Shown one piece after another: positions 17,624 to 24,438 of a stretch of DNA of 64,000 nucleotides (the first letter of the stretch is position 1; each line of letters opens with the position of its first letter). The DNA is taken from contig NZ_QJRJ01000077.1 of NCBI RefSeq assembly GCF_003254625.1, forward strand, positions 124,001 to 188,000, in the 5' to 3' direction. The stretch is from Flavobacterium ginsenosidimutans (GTDB taxonomy: Bacteria > Bacteroidota > Bacteroidia > Flavobacteriales > Flavobacteriaceae). Both the position numbers and the translations under genes were made by a program. The notes beneath the pieces were generated by a model. It made no database searches, was not told where the DNA came from, and was given only the letters and a program-made list of their open reading frames with translations.

Positions 17624-18487
17624 ATGAAATATACCGCATTTTTATTTTCTGTTATTTTTACATCTACTATTTTCGCTCAAGAATCTGCTATTTCAGGTAA
17701 ACTGAAAAATACGCAAAACAACGAAGATCTCGATTATGTAAATATCGGAATCGCTAATAAAAATGTCGGAACTGTTTCAAATTCTAAAGGGATTTTCAAA
17801 TTAAAATTAAATGAAAAAGTAAATCCTAACGATACAATTGTCTTTTCTCATATTGGTTTTGAAACCAAAAAATTACTGGTCAATCAACTGAAATCTGACC
17901 ATAATGTTATTGAAATGATTCCTTCTGAAAATTCTTTGAAGGAAGTTGTGGTCTCTTTCAAAAAACCTAAACCAAAACAATTTGGCAGAAGCTCAAAAGG
18001 ACTTGGTCTTATGCATTTCAATTTTTTTACTGCTTTAGACAAAACCGTTGATGATTATTTAAGCCGTGAAAGAGGAATGGAATTTCAAATCAAAAAAGAC
18101 TGCAAAGCAGAAAATTTTAATTTCAACATTACTTCAAACGAATTTAAATCGGTTAAATTTAGATTGAACTTTTATAAAGTTGAAAACGGTCTTCCTTCCA
18201 AAATCTTAATTGAAAAAGACATAATTTTTGAAGTAAAAGACAACAAACTTGGATTGTTTACGGTCGATTTAAAACCTTACGACATTTATCTGGATAAAGA
18301 AATGGGAGATATTGCTGTGACAATTCAATGGATTGAAAGCATAAAAACCAATGAAAAAAGCAAATTCTTCTCTATTTCTACAGCCGCATCCGTAACCGAA
18401 AATAGTTTTTACAGAGAAAAAAATATGGCCAATTGGTTTAAAAGCGGACAAAGCTTGACTTTTTACCTCAACATGATGTGTCAGTAA
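17624..18487 (+). CDS. Exported protein with CarbopepD_reg-like N-terminal domain
   Basis: A 287-aa protein with a signal peptide (1-18, cleavage after IFAQ). It carries a carboxypeptidase-regulatory-like beta-sandwich (about 22-110: ISGKLKNTQNNEDLDYVNIG, GTVSNSKGIFKLKL, VFSHIGFETKK, ending SLKEVVV). This is the domain found at the N-terminus of many TonB-dependent receptors, but here the receptor barrel is absent. A C-terminal domain of about 170 residues of unknown type follows. It probably acts at the cell surface or in the periplasm. It sits between two paralogous 118-aa genes. Confidence 0.8.
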   Translation: MKYTAFLFSVIFTSTIFAQESAISGKLKNTQNNEDLDYVNIGIANKNVGTVSNSKGIFKLKLNEKVNPNDTIVFSHIGFETKKLLVNQLKSDHNVIEMIPSENSLKEVVVSFKKPKPKQFGRSSKGLGLMHFNFFTALDKTVDDYLSRERGMEFQIKKDCKAENFNFNITSNEFKSVKFRLNFYKVENGLPSKILIEKDIIFEVKDNKLGLFTVDLKPYDIYLDKEMGDIAVTIQWIESIKTNEKSKFFSISTAASVTENSFYREKNMANWFKSGQSLTFYLNMMCQ

Positions 18488-18540
18488 AAGTTTTACTCTT
18501 TTTTATGATTCTTTTATTTAGAATTAATATAAATAATATT

Positions 18541-18548
18541 TATATTTG
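18541..18548 (+). promoter_or_regulatory. Putative -7 promoter box
   Basis: TATATTTG fits TAnnTTTG and lies 20 bp before the ATG at 18569, the same layout as the promoter of the paralogous gene at 17142. Confidence 0.55.
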
Positions 18549-18568
18549 TTGAAATTAAAGGATTTACG

Positions 18569-18925
18569 ATGAGAGAAATTGAACAAATATATCATAATAA
18601 CTTTGGCATAGCTTTTTACTGGAAAGATCATAACACTACAATTTCAGACAAAGTGCAATTAGTTTTTAAAGAAACTGGCTTTTATTTTACAGTTCAGGAA
18701 TTGAATCAATTTTGCGATTTGATTGAAGATAGTATGATTGAAAACTCTTGTTGTGAAGCTTGTGAAATGAAATATTCTTGCCATAAGTTTTTATTGAAAA
18801 CACCATGCAATTCGATAGATTTGGCTGTAAATATGACTGAATTAAAATCGATTAAAGATTTGGTCGAAGGCTCTTTATTCAAAATTGAACTGGATGAATA
18901 TGTTTACGGAGTTGGCATGAATTAA
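18569..18925 (+). CDS. 118-aa protein of unknown function, copy 2 of a pair
   Basis: It has the same length as the gene at 17142 and is similar throughout, starting MREIEQIYHNNFGIAFYWK and ending DEYVYGVGMN. Unlike its paralogue it has a cysteine cluster in the middle (NSCCEACEMKYSCHK, residues about 57-71) where copy 1 has DHNDYDTRG. The cluster could bind a metal or form disulfides; the cytoplasmic location favours metal. Each copy has its own TAnnTTTG box, so they may respond to different signals. Function unknown. Confidence 0.75.
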   Translation: MREIEQIYHNNFGIAFYWKDHNTTISDKVQLVFKETGFYFTVQELNQFCDLIEDSMIENSCCEACEMKYSCHKFLLKTPCNSIDLAVNMTELKSIKDLVEGSLFKIELDEYVYGVGMN

Positions 18926-18995
18926 GAAGCATTCTAAATATTTTAACAACATTTTTTCATTATTGAAATATATTTTGATTCAATTCAAAAAAAAG

Positions 18996-19003
18996 TATAT
19001 TTA
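18996..19003 (+). promoter_or_regulatory. Weak -7 promoter box of the multihaem cytochrome gene
   Basis: TATATTTA differs from TAnnTTTG at the last base. A TTG at about 18975 lies at an acceptable -33 distance. The start codon at 19009 follows closely. Confidence 0.35.
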
Positions 19004-19008
19004 CAGCA

Positions 19009-20220
19009 ATGAAAAAAGCTGTATTTCTACTTACTACTATTCTTGCGACAATTTTCATTGTCAGCTGCAACAATAAATCTGAAGAATATATCGATCCGCG
19101 TGGAACTGATTATGCAGGTTCTGAAAGCTGTGTGCAATGCCATAAAGTGCAATCAGAAATGGTTTTTAACAGTTCACATTTTAAAGCGACAGCTCCAGCT
19201 ATTTTAGGAAATGTTTCTGGAGATTTTGATTCTAAAAACCATACTTTCATTTATGATAAAGATACCAAACTGGTGATGGAAAAACAGGGAGACAGTTTGT
19301 ATCAGGTTTTGTATAAAAATGGAAAAGAAACTGAAAGATATAAATTCGAAATTGTATTTGGAACGAAGCACGCACAGACATCTGTTTATTGGAAAAACAA
19401 TAATACTTACGAATTACCGCTTTCTTTTTATCACTCGATAAACAATTGGGCAACAAGTCCAGGATTCCCAGCTGATAAACCATATTTTGACCGAATGGTC
19501 GTTAAAGATTGCTACGCTTGCCACAGTTCAAATATCAGTTCTCGAACTGTTGATCAGAGTTCTGCGGAAAAAAACTTCATGTCAATGGATATCGAAGATG
19601 TAATCAATAAAAAAACTATTGTTTACGGAATTGACTGCGAACGCTGCCACGGACCCGCAAAAAAACATGCCGAATTTCATTTGAAAAACCCAAATGTAAA
19701 AGTTGCCAATAGCATTACAAGTTTCAAAACCCTTACCAGACAGCAAAAATTAGACGTCTGTGCATTGTGTCATGCAGGAAATGACGGAATGAAATTAAAA
19801 TCTCGTTTTGAGTTTAAACCTGGAGATAACTTATCGGAATTCTTTCGTGAAACGAGAAGTATTACAGATACCGCAAAATTTGATGTTCATGGAAATCAAT
19901 TTCGTTTAATGGCGCAAAGCAAATGTTTTGTGAACAGCGAAAAAATGGATTGTATTACTTGTCATAATCCGCATGAAAATGCTTCTAAGAATATGGCTTC
20001 TTATTCTAAAATCTGCATGAGCTGTCATCAAGGTTTAAAACACAATCAAACGACGCTTAAAACAATGCCTGAAAAATTATTAGCCGATAATTGTGTAGAA
20101 TGCCACATGCCTAAAAAAGCTTCAAACGCCATTAGTTTTCAGCTTTCAAACAGCAAACAATTATCAAATTATATTTTAAGAACCCACAAAATTGGAATTT
20201 ATCCAGCGAGTGCGAAATAA
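19009..20220 (+). CDS. Seven-haem c-type cytochrome lipoprotein
   Basis: The 403-aa protein has a lipoprotein signal (lipobox IVSC, Cys20) and seven CxxCH haem-binding motifs: CVQCH (41-45), CYACH (168-172), CERCH (210-214), CALCH (251-255), CITCH (315-319), CMSCH (336-340) and CVECH (362-366). It should sit in the periplasm or on the outer membrane as an electron carrier or reductase subunit. Residues 50-165 between the first two haems form a haem-free beta-rich insert. No reductase, quinol dehydrogenase or cytochrome-maturation gene is adjacent, so its partner and substrate are unknown. Confidence 0.93.
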   Translation: MKKAVFLLTTILATIFIVSCNNKSEEYIDPRGTDYAGSESCVQCHKVQSEMVFNSSHFKATAPAILGNVSGDFDSKNHTFIYDKDTKLVMEKQGDSLYQVLYKNGKETERYKFEIVFGTKHAQTSVYWKNNNTYELPLSFYHSINNWATSPGFPADKPYFDRMVVKDCYACHSSNISSRTVDQSSAEKNFMSMDIEDVINKKTIVYGIDCERCHGPAKKHAEFHLKNPNVKVANSITSFKTLTRQQKLDVCALCHAGNDGMKLKSRFEFKPGDNLSEFFRETRSITDTAKFDVHGNQFRLMAQSKCFVNSEKMDCITCHNPHENASKNMASYSKICMSCHQGLKHNQTTLKTMPEKLLADNCVECHMPKKASNAISFQLSNSKQLSNYILRTHKIGIYPASAK

Positions 20221-20296
20221 AGATTTTGTTTTAAAATTTCGGCTGTAGTAATTTGTCCTTTCGACTTTTAACTTTTGACTTTCGACTAACTTTAAA

Positions 20297-21040
20297 CTAT
20301 TTTTCGAATTTTTTAAGTTCAAAATTTTCTCCATCAAAAACTCCATACGTAAAGTAACCAATCCAATCGCCTAGATTAACATATTTAGAATCTTCGCCAA
20401 TAGGAATTATCATTGGTAAATGACGGTGTCCGAAAATGAAATAATTATAATGTTTCGTTTCTAGTTTTCGTTTCGCATATAAAACTAGCCACTCATTTTC
20501 TTCGCCTAAAAACTTTACATCATCAGCGCCAGAAATCAATTTGTTTTTGACTGATAAATATTGGGCTAAACTAACGCCAACATCAGGATGCAACCAACGG
20601 AAAAGCCATTTTGAAAACGGATTTGTAAATACCTTTTTCATTCTTTTATAACCTTTATCACCAGGACCTTTTCCGTCGCCGTGACCAATTAAAAAAGTCT
20701 TTCCGTTAAACGTAAATTCTTTATTATCGTGATAAACCGGAATGTTCAATTCAGTTTCAAAATAATCATCCATCCAAAGATCATGATTTCCAACGAAAAA
20801 ATAAATAGGAATTCCGCTGTCGCGAATTTCGGCCATTTTTCCTAAAATTCGAACAAAACCTTTTGGAACAACTGTTTTGTATTCAAACCAAAAATCAAAT
20901 AAATCTCCAAGTAAAAAAATCGCTTCTGCATCTTCTTTTACCTCATCTAACCAAGCCACAAATTTTTTCTCACGCGGAAGACTCAATCCTGGAGTTGGCG
21001 CACCAAAATGCTGATCTGAAGCAAAATATATTTTTTTCAT
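20297..21040 (-). CDS. lpxH: UDP-2,3-diacylglucosamine diphosphatase
   Basis: This 247-aa metallophosphoesterase hydrolyses UDP-2,3-diacylglucosamine to lipid X in lipid A synthesis, at the inner face of the membrane. The metal-binding motifs are in order: SDQHFG, LGDLFDFWFEY, GNHDLWM, IGHGDGKG and FGHRHLP. The hydrophobic cap segment MKKVFTNPFSKWLFRWLHP is characteristic of LpxH rather than of general phosphoesterases. It runs in the same direction as queD upstream, 87 bp away. Confidence 0.93.
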   Translation of the reverse strand: MKKIYFASDQHFGAPTPGLSLPREKKFVAWLDEVKEDAEAIFLLGDLFDFWFEYKTVVPKGFVRILGKMAEIRDSGIPIYFFVGNHDLWMDDYFETELNIPVYHDNKEFTFNGKTFLIGHGDGKGPGDKGYKRMKKVFTNPFSKWLFRWLHPDVGVSLAQYLSVKNKLISGADDVKFLGEENEWLVLYAKRKLETKHYNYFIFGHRHLPMIIPIGEDSKYVNLGDWIGYFTYGVFDGENFELKKFEK

Positions 21041-21127
21041 TTAATATGAGATGTGAATTGTGAGATGTAAGATGTGAAATGAAAAAGCATTTTTCAATTT
21101 ACTTTTCACATTTCACTTTTAACTATT

Positions 21128-21580
21128 TTACAGATTATCTGAAGCGTACCATTCTGCAAAAGAAGATTCAGTTTCCTGAAGTTTTAATGAGAAAAGAGAA
21201 ATTCCAGCAGGCAGACGGTTTTTAATTCTTTCTGCAAAATCAACCACCATATTTTCACTAGTTGGCTGATAATCTACTAAAATAACGTGATGTCCGCGAT
21301 TTTTTAATTCAGCAGCTAATTCAACATGCGGAGTTGTCTGATTAAAAACAGTTGCATGATCAAATTGATCGACGATTTCTTCTTTTACAATTTTCTTTAG
21401 GTCAGAAAAGTCAATAACCATTCCGAACTTCACATTCGATCGGTCTGTAATTGGCGAGCCAATAACCGTTACCGATAATTTATAACTGTGTCCGTGAACG
21501 TTCTTGCATTTTCCGTCGTAACCGTACAAAGCGTGACCGGTTTCGAAACTAAATTGTTTTGTAATTCTGATATTACTCAT
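21128..21580 (-). CDS. queD: 6-carboxy-5,6,7,8-tetrahydropterin synthase
   Basis: The 150-aa enzyme converts 7,8-dihydroneopterin triphosphate to 6-carboxytetrahydropterin, the second step of queuosine (7-deazaguanine) synthesis. The zinc-binding histidines appear in FETGHALYGYDGKCKNVHGH, with the catalytic Cys between them. VIDFSDLKKIV, FDHATVFN and the C-terminal ETESSFAEW complete the family pattern. It is close in sequence to 6-pyruvoyl-tetrahydropterin synthases. No other queuosine gene is adjacent. Confidence 0.92.
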   Translation of the reverse strand: MSNIRITKQFSFETGHALYGYDGKCKNVHGHSYKLSVTVIGSPITDRSNVKFGMVIDFSDLKKIVKEEIVDQFDHATVFNQTTPHVELAAELKNRGHHVILVDYQPTSENMVVDFAERIKNRLPAGISLFSLKLQETESSFAEWYASDNL

Positions 21581-21613
21581 CGAAGTTTAATTTTAAGCTT
21601 GCAAATTTACAAA

Positions 21614-21790
21614 TTAATAACCGTTTTTGTCTCTTTTTTTAGCACGGTTATACATCCACAAAGCAATTCCGCCCAAAATCAGAAACGGAATAAACGATCC
21701 AATTACAACACCAATTTGATAACCACTGTCTGGAGCATCTTTTATTTTCTCTGCAATGTCAACTTTTTGTAGCAACGAAATGATAGTCAT
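21614..21790 (-). CDS. Small single-helix membrane protein
   Basis: A 58-aa frame from the ATG at 21790 encodes an N-terminal amphipathic part (TIISLLQKVDIAEKIKDAPD), one transmembrane helix (YQIGVVIGSFIPFLILGGIALWMYNRAK) and a short basic tail. A longer version would need a TTG start two codons upstream. It lies 33 bp upstream of queD. The helix-plus-basic-tail pattern suggests a small inner-membrane protein, but no family is recognised. Confidence 0.55.
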   Translation of the reverse strand: MTIISLLQKVDIAEKIKDAPDSGYQIGVVIGSFIPFLILGGIALWMYNRAKKRDKNGY

Positions 21791-21880
21791 GTTCAATAAT
21801 TTATATAGTGAAAATTTGATTTTAAAACATTTTCCAAAACTATGTTTCTGTTTATTTAAAATTAATGACTTATATCATAT

Positions 21881-22645
21881 CTATTTTTTAAACTGAAGCA
21901 ATGCATTTCTTGTAAAATCGGATAATACCAATCTTCCTGTAATCGCTGCACGTTCAAAAAGAAGTGATTCCCAGGTTTCTGTTCCTTCCCAGATAATCTT
22001 TTTCATTTCGTATAAAGCTTCAGGATTGTACGAACTTAACTTTTTAGCAAAATCATCTACTTTTTCATCTAGATTTTCAGCATCGCATAAAACGGAAAAA
22101 AGTCCTTTTTGAAGCGCCCATTCTGCCGATTTCCATTCATGTCCGGTCAAAGTCATTTCAGTCATTGCTGTTTTACCAATTTTACGAGAAACCGCCGGTT
22201 CTATAACAAATGGCCCAATTCCGATTGCTAATTCAGATAATTTAATTTCGCTTTGTGGAGTTCCAAAAACATAATCGCAAGCCGAAATAATTCCAACTCC
22301 GCCGCCAACCGCTTTTCCCTGAACACGGCCAATAATTAGTTTATTGCAATTTCGCATTGCATTGAGCAAATGTGCAAAACCAGAAAAGAATTCTAAACCT
22401 TGTTCTTCATTTTCTACTTTTAAAAGTTCATCAAAAGAAGCTCCGGAACAAAAGGTTTTAGTTCCTTCACTTTTCAAAATAATAACTGAAACTTTTTCGT
22501 TTCTGCTTAAAGAATTAATTTCAGAAGTCAGGCGATCTAACAATTCACGCGGAAAAGAATTACTTGCTGGGTGACCAAATTTTACTGTCGCAATTGTATT
22601 TTGAAAGGTCGTTTCTAAACTTCCGTTAGTATTTTCTAAACTCAT
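21881..22645 (-). CDS. Enoyl-CoA hydratase/isomerase family protein
   Basis: A 254-aa crotonase-fold protein. The oxyanion-hole segments are visible (FCSGASFDEL and the glycine-rich GKAVGGGVGIISACDYVFG), as is the usual SELAIGIGP. The second catalytic glutamate expected near GIG.F is replaced around IGIGPFVIEPAVSRKIGK, so the exact reaction (hydration, isomerisation or other) is uncertain. It could serve fatty-acid or branched-chain amino-acid degradation. It is a single gene, upstream of the small membrane gene and queD on the same strand. Confidence 0.85.
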   Translation of the reverse strand: MSLENTNGSLETTFQNTIATVKFGHPASNSFPRELLDRLTSEINSLSRNEKVSVIILKSEGTKTFCSGASFDELLKVENEEQGLEFFSGFAHLLNAMRNCNKLIIGRVQGKAVGGGVGIISACDYVFGTPQSEIKLSELAIGIGPFVIEPAVSRKIGKTAMTEMTLTGHEWKSAEWALQKGLFSVLCDAENLDEKVDDFAKKLSSYNPEALYEMKKIIWEGTETWESLLFERAAITGRLVLSDFTRNALLQFKK

Positions 22646-22749
22646 AAAATTAGATTTAAAGGTAAAGTTACGCTTTTGAAAAATAATTCACTCGGACTTC
22701 TTGAAATTTGTTTTTTGAGAATTAATTGACTTTATTTGTTTAACACATT

Positions 22750-22830
22750 GGGGGATTAGCTCATTTGGCTAGAGTGTCCCGATGAAAAATCGGGAAGGCG
22801 ACGGTTCGAATGCAAAACCCAAAATAACTA
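22750..22830 (+). pseudogene. tRNA-Ala-like defective unit 1
   Basis: The first 24 bases or so match the 5' part of the tRNA-Ala at 22912 (GGGGGATTAGCTCATTTGGC, the acceptor and D arm). The anticodon arm is replaced by CCCGA-TGAAAAA-TCGGG, which lacks T33 and the GGC anticodon. The T arm is broken (GACGGTTCGAATGC) and the 3' acceptor strand is missing. The unit is 81 bp and starts exactly 81 bp before an almost identical second unit. Confidence 0.8.
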
Positions 22831-22911
22831 GGGGGATTAGCTCATTTGGCTAGAGTGTCCCGATGAAAAATCGGGAAGGCGACGGTTCGAATGCAAAACC
22901 CAAAACAACTA
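22831..22911 (+). pseudogene. tRNA-Ala-like defective unit 2
   Basis: It repeats unit 1 with one visible base change near its end (CAAAACAACTA instead of CAAAATAACTA). It again starts 81 bp before the next unit, the intact tRNA gene. It cannot fold as a complete tRNA because both 3' stems are missing. Confidence 0.8.
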
Positions 22912-22985
22912 GGGGGATTAGCTCATTTGGCTAGAGCGCTACGCTGGCAGCGTAGAGGCGACCGGTTCGAATCCGGTATTCTCCA
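22912..22985 (+). tRNA. tRNA-Ala (anticodon GGC)
   Basis: The 74-nt sequence folds as a full cloverleaf. The acceptor stem GGGGGAT pairs with ATTCTCC, with two G-U pairs. The D arm is GCTC...GAGC and the anticodon arm is CTACG-CTGGCAG-CGTAG, with anticodon GGC reading GCC and GCU codons. The T arm is ACCGG-TTCGAAT-CCGGT, and the discriminator base is A. CCA is not encoded. It is the third of three units with an 81-bp period, the first two being defective. A terminator follows. Confidence 0.92.
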
Positions 22986-22999
22986 CAAATAATTCAAAA

Positions 23000-23040
23000 A
23001 ATACCCAAACAGAATCATTATCTGTTTGGGTATTTTTTTT
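23000..23040 (+). terminator. Rho-independent terminator of tRNA-Ala
   Basis: AATACCCAAACAGA and TCTGTTTGGGTATT form a 14-bp stem with a 7-base loop, followed by a run of T. Confidence 0.9.
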
Positions 23041-23053
23041 AAACAAACATTTT

Positions 23054-23302
23054 ATGTTTTATATCTACATCATATATTCGAAAACATTAGACAAATACTA
23101 TGTCGGTTCATGTCAAAATATTGAACAGCGTTTACAAGACCATTTAAATAGCAGAAGTAAATTCACAAAAGTTGCGAAAGACTGGGTATTAAAATACTCA
23201 GAAGCTTTCAATACCAGAAGTGAAGCTTACCAAAGAGAAATACAAATCAAAAAAATGAAAAGCAGAAAATATATTGAAAACCTGATAGGGACAAAAGACT
23301 AG
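23054..23302 (+). CDS. GIY-YIG endonuclease, homing-type small protein
   Basis: The 82-aa protein is a minimal GIY-YIG domain: the YIY/YYVG pair (residues 3-5 and 15-18), Arg26 in QRLQDH, and the catalytic Glu57 in RSEAYQREIQIK. The length is usual for stand-alone members of this family. It lies between the intact tRNA-Ala and a second tRNA 3' half. Its TAG stop codon (23300-23302) belongs to the CTAGAG segment that corresponds to the tRNA D arm. This suggests the gene was inserted into, or moves with, a tRNA gene. Likely activity is a single- or double-strand cut in DNA; the target is unproven. Confidence 0.88.
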   Translation: MFYIYIIYSKTLDKYYVGSCQNIEQRLQDHLNSRSKFTKVAKDWVLKYSEAFNTRSEAYQREIQIKKMKSRKYIENLIGTKD

Positions 23303-23353
23303 AGTATCCCGATGCATCGGGAGGGCGACCGGTTCGAATCCGGTATTCTCCAC
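23297..23353 (+). pseudogene. tRNA-Ala 3' half, with altered anticodon arm
   Basis: GACTAGAGTATCCCGATGCA begins with D-arm-like bases and an anticodon arm reduced to CCCGA-TGCA-TCGGG. From 23324 to 23353 it is identical over 30 bp to 22957-22986 of the intact tRNA-Ala, covering the T arm, the 3' acceptor strand and the discriminator. The 5' acceptor strand is absent, so it is not a functional tRNA. It overlaps the end of the GIY-YIG gene by a few bases. Confidence 0.85.
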
Positions 23354-23359
23354 TACAAG

Positions 23360-23389
23360 CCGTATTACTTAACTGTGATACGGTTTTTT
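23360..23389 (+). terminator. Terminator after the tRNA 3' half
   Basis: CCGTATTAC and GTGATACGG pair, followed by TTTTTT. It may be the original terminator of the tRNA gene before the locus was rearranged. Confidence 0.75.
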
Positions 23390-23483
23390 CATTTCTAAAA
23401 ATACCCTAAACTATTACAATTAAACCTTATTGAGGCAAAGCAACAAAACTTTCAATCCCATCTTTGCAAAAAAATAAAAGACG

Positions 23484-23885
23484 ATGAAAAAGTTATTAGC
23501 ATTATTATGTGTAGTTTTTATGTATGCCTGCACATCTGAAGATCAAGATATTGTTGACAGCAACGGAAAGAAAGCCCAAACAAGCATTAACCCACCAGCA
23601 TGGATTTGTGGATCTTGGAGCGATAGTAAAGGAAAAATAATTGAATTCACAAAAAATGATATTATTATTGATCCAAATGGAAATTCTTATTCAGCAAAAG
23701 GTGAAATTACCTATTTTATAATAAAAGGTGAAGATCCAGAAATTGTTGAGACAGCAACAGATAGCACTTATAACCTGCAATTTAACGAAATTGGTTCTGC
23801 TAAAAGAAATCTTAAGTTTATTAAAATTTCTGATAGTCAAATAGAATCAAAAGGCAGTTATAAAGGAATTTACACTAAAAAATAA
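23484..23885 (+). CDS. Small lipoprotein of unknown function
   Basis: A 133-aa protein with a lipoprotein signal (MKKLLALLCVVFMYAC, lipobox MYAC at Cys16). The mature part begins with an acidic, Ser-rich linker. A lipocalin-like segment follows, starting PAWICGSWSDSKGKIIEFT; the GxW pattern at its start and the beta-strand alternation are suggestive but weak. It is likely anchored in the outer or inner membrane facing the periplasm. CATCTTTG at about 23459-23466, close to the TAnnTTTG box, lies before the start. A terminator follows at 23912. Confidence 0.7.
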   Translation: MKKLLALLCVVFMYACTSEDQDIVDSNGKKAQTSINPPAWICGSWSDSKGKIIEFTKNDIIIDPNGNSYSAKGEITYFIIKGEDPEIVETATDSTYNLQFNEIGSAKRNLKFIKISDSQIESKGSYKGIYTKK

Positions 23886-23911
23886 GTCTTAGTTTTTTTA
23901 GTACAATACAA

Positions 23912-23952
23912 CATAAAACCGTTTTTAGTTATCCTAAAAACGGTTTTTTATT
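23912..23952. terminator. Terminator between convergent genes
   Basis: AAAACCGTTTTTAG and CTAAAAACGGTTTT form a strong stem with a short loop and T-rich tail. It can serve the plus-strand lipoprotein gene and, in reverse, the minus-strand gene at 23961. Confidence 0.75.
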
Positions 23953-23960
23953 ATTATTCT

Positions 23961-24182
23961 TTATTTCTCATTAGCAGAATCATCTGCATCCACTCTATCT
24001 TTCTCAGCTTTTTTAAAATCGTTGTTCAGCAAATTTTCAAGTTTCTTTTTTTCACGCTGATTTTTTCTGATTGTTAGCACAACAAGGATAATCACCAATA
24101 TTGCTACAATCGCTATTATACTCCAATTAATATCCACGATTAAATTTTTAATTAAAAATAAATAATTAAAATCATCTTTCAT
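23961..24182 (-). CDS. Small membrane protein with charged tail
   Basis: A 73-aa frame with one transmembrane helix (WSIIAIVAILVIILVVLTI, residues about 20-38) followed by a strongly charged Lys/Glu/Asp tail (RKNQREKKKLENLLNNDF). The type is common among small inner-membrane proteins, and no family is recognised. It is convergent with the lipoprotein gene. Confidence 0.6.
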   Translation of the reverse strand: MKDDFNYLFLIKNLIVDINWSIIAIVAILVIILVVLTIRKNQREKKKLENLLNNDFKKAEKDRVDADDSANEK

Positions 24183-24274
24183 GTTATCAAAGAGTTAAGT
24201 GTTTTACTTCCAAATCAAAACTTACTCTGGCACAACTAAATCTTTTGAAAGATATTTCTTTAATAAACGTTTTA

Positions 24275-24282
24275 TATTTTTG
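24275..24282 (+). promoter_or_regulatory. Putative -7 promoter box
   Basis: TATTTTTG matches TAnnTTTG. A transcript starting just downstream would begin near the ATG at 24310 and exclude the longer upstream frame from 24199. Confidence 0.45.
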
Positions 24283-24309
24283 TATGAAATGCCAATAATC
24301 CTTAACCAA

Positions 24310-24438
24310 ATGGAACAAACTTATCCAAACAAAACATTTCAATTACTCAAAAAATATACTTTAATCGGATTTGTTCTTTTCATTTTTACATTCTTACACT
24401 CACTAAAAAATTTATACCACACGATATGGAACAAATAA
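24310..24438 (+). CDS. Possible 42-aa membrane peptide before the SMI1/KNR4 gene
   Basis: From the ATG at 24310 the frame reads MEQTYPNKTFQLLKKYTLIG and then a hydrophobic segment FVLFIFTFLHSLKNLYHTIW. The frame overlaps the following gene by 13 bp, so its translation could be coupled. The position of the -7 box at 24275 favours this short form. Whether it is a real protein is not certain. Confidence 0.4.
   Translation: MEQTYPNKTFQLLKKYTLIGFVLFIFTFLHSLKNLYHTIWNK

Noticed and set aside
22750..22985. CRISPR-like regular spacing of units in the tRNA region
   Set aside because: The units are tRNA-derived with an 81-bp period; there are no variable spacers between identical short repeats.
24199..24288. 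Longer version of the small membrane frame upstream of the SMI1/KNR4 gene
   Set aside because: A TAnnTTTG box at 24275-24282 implies transcription starts downstream, so the extra N-terminus would not be transcribed.
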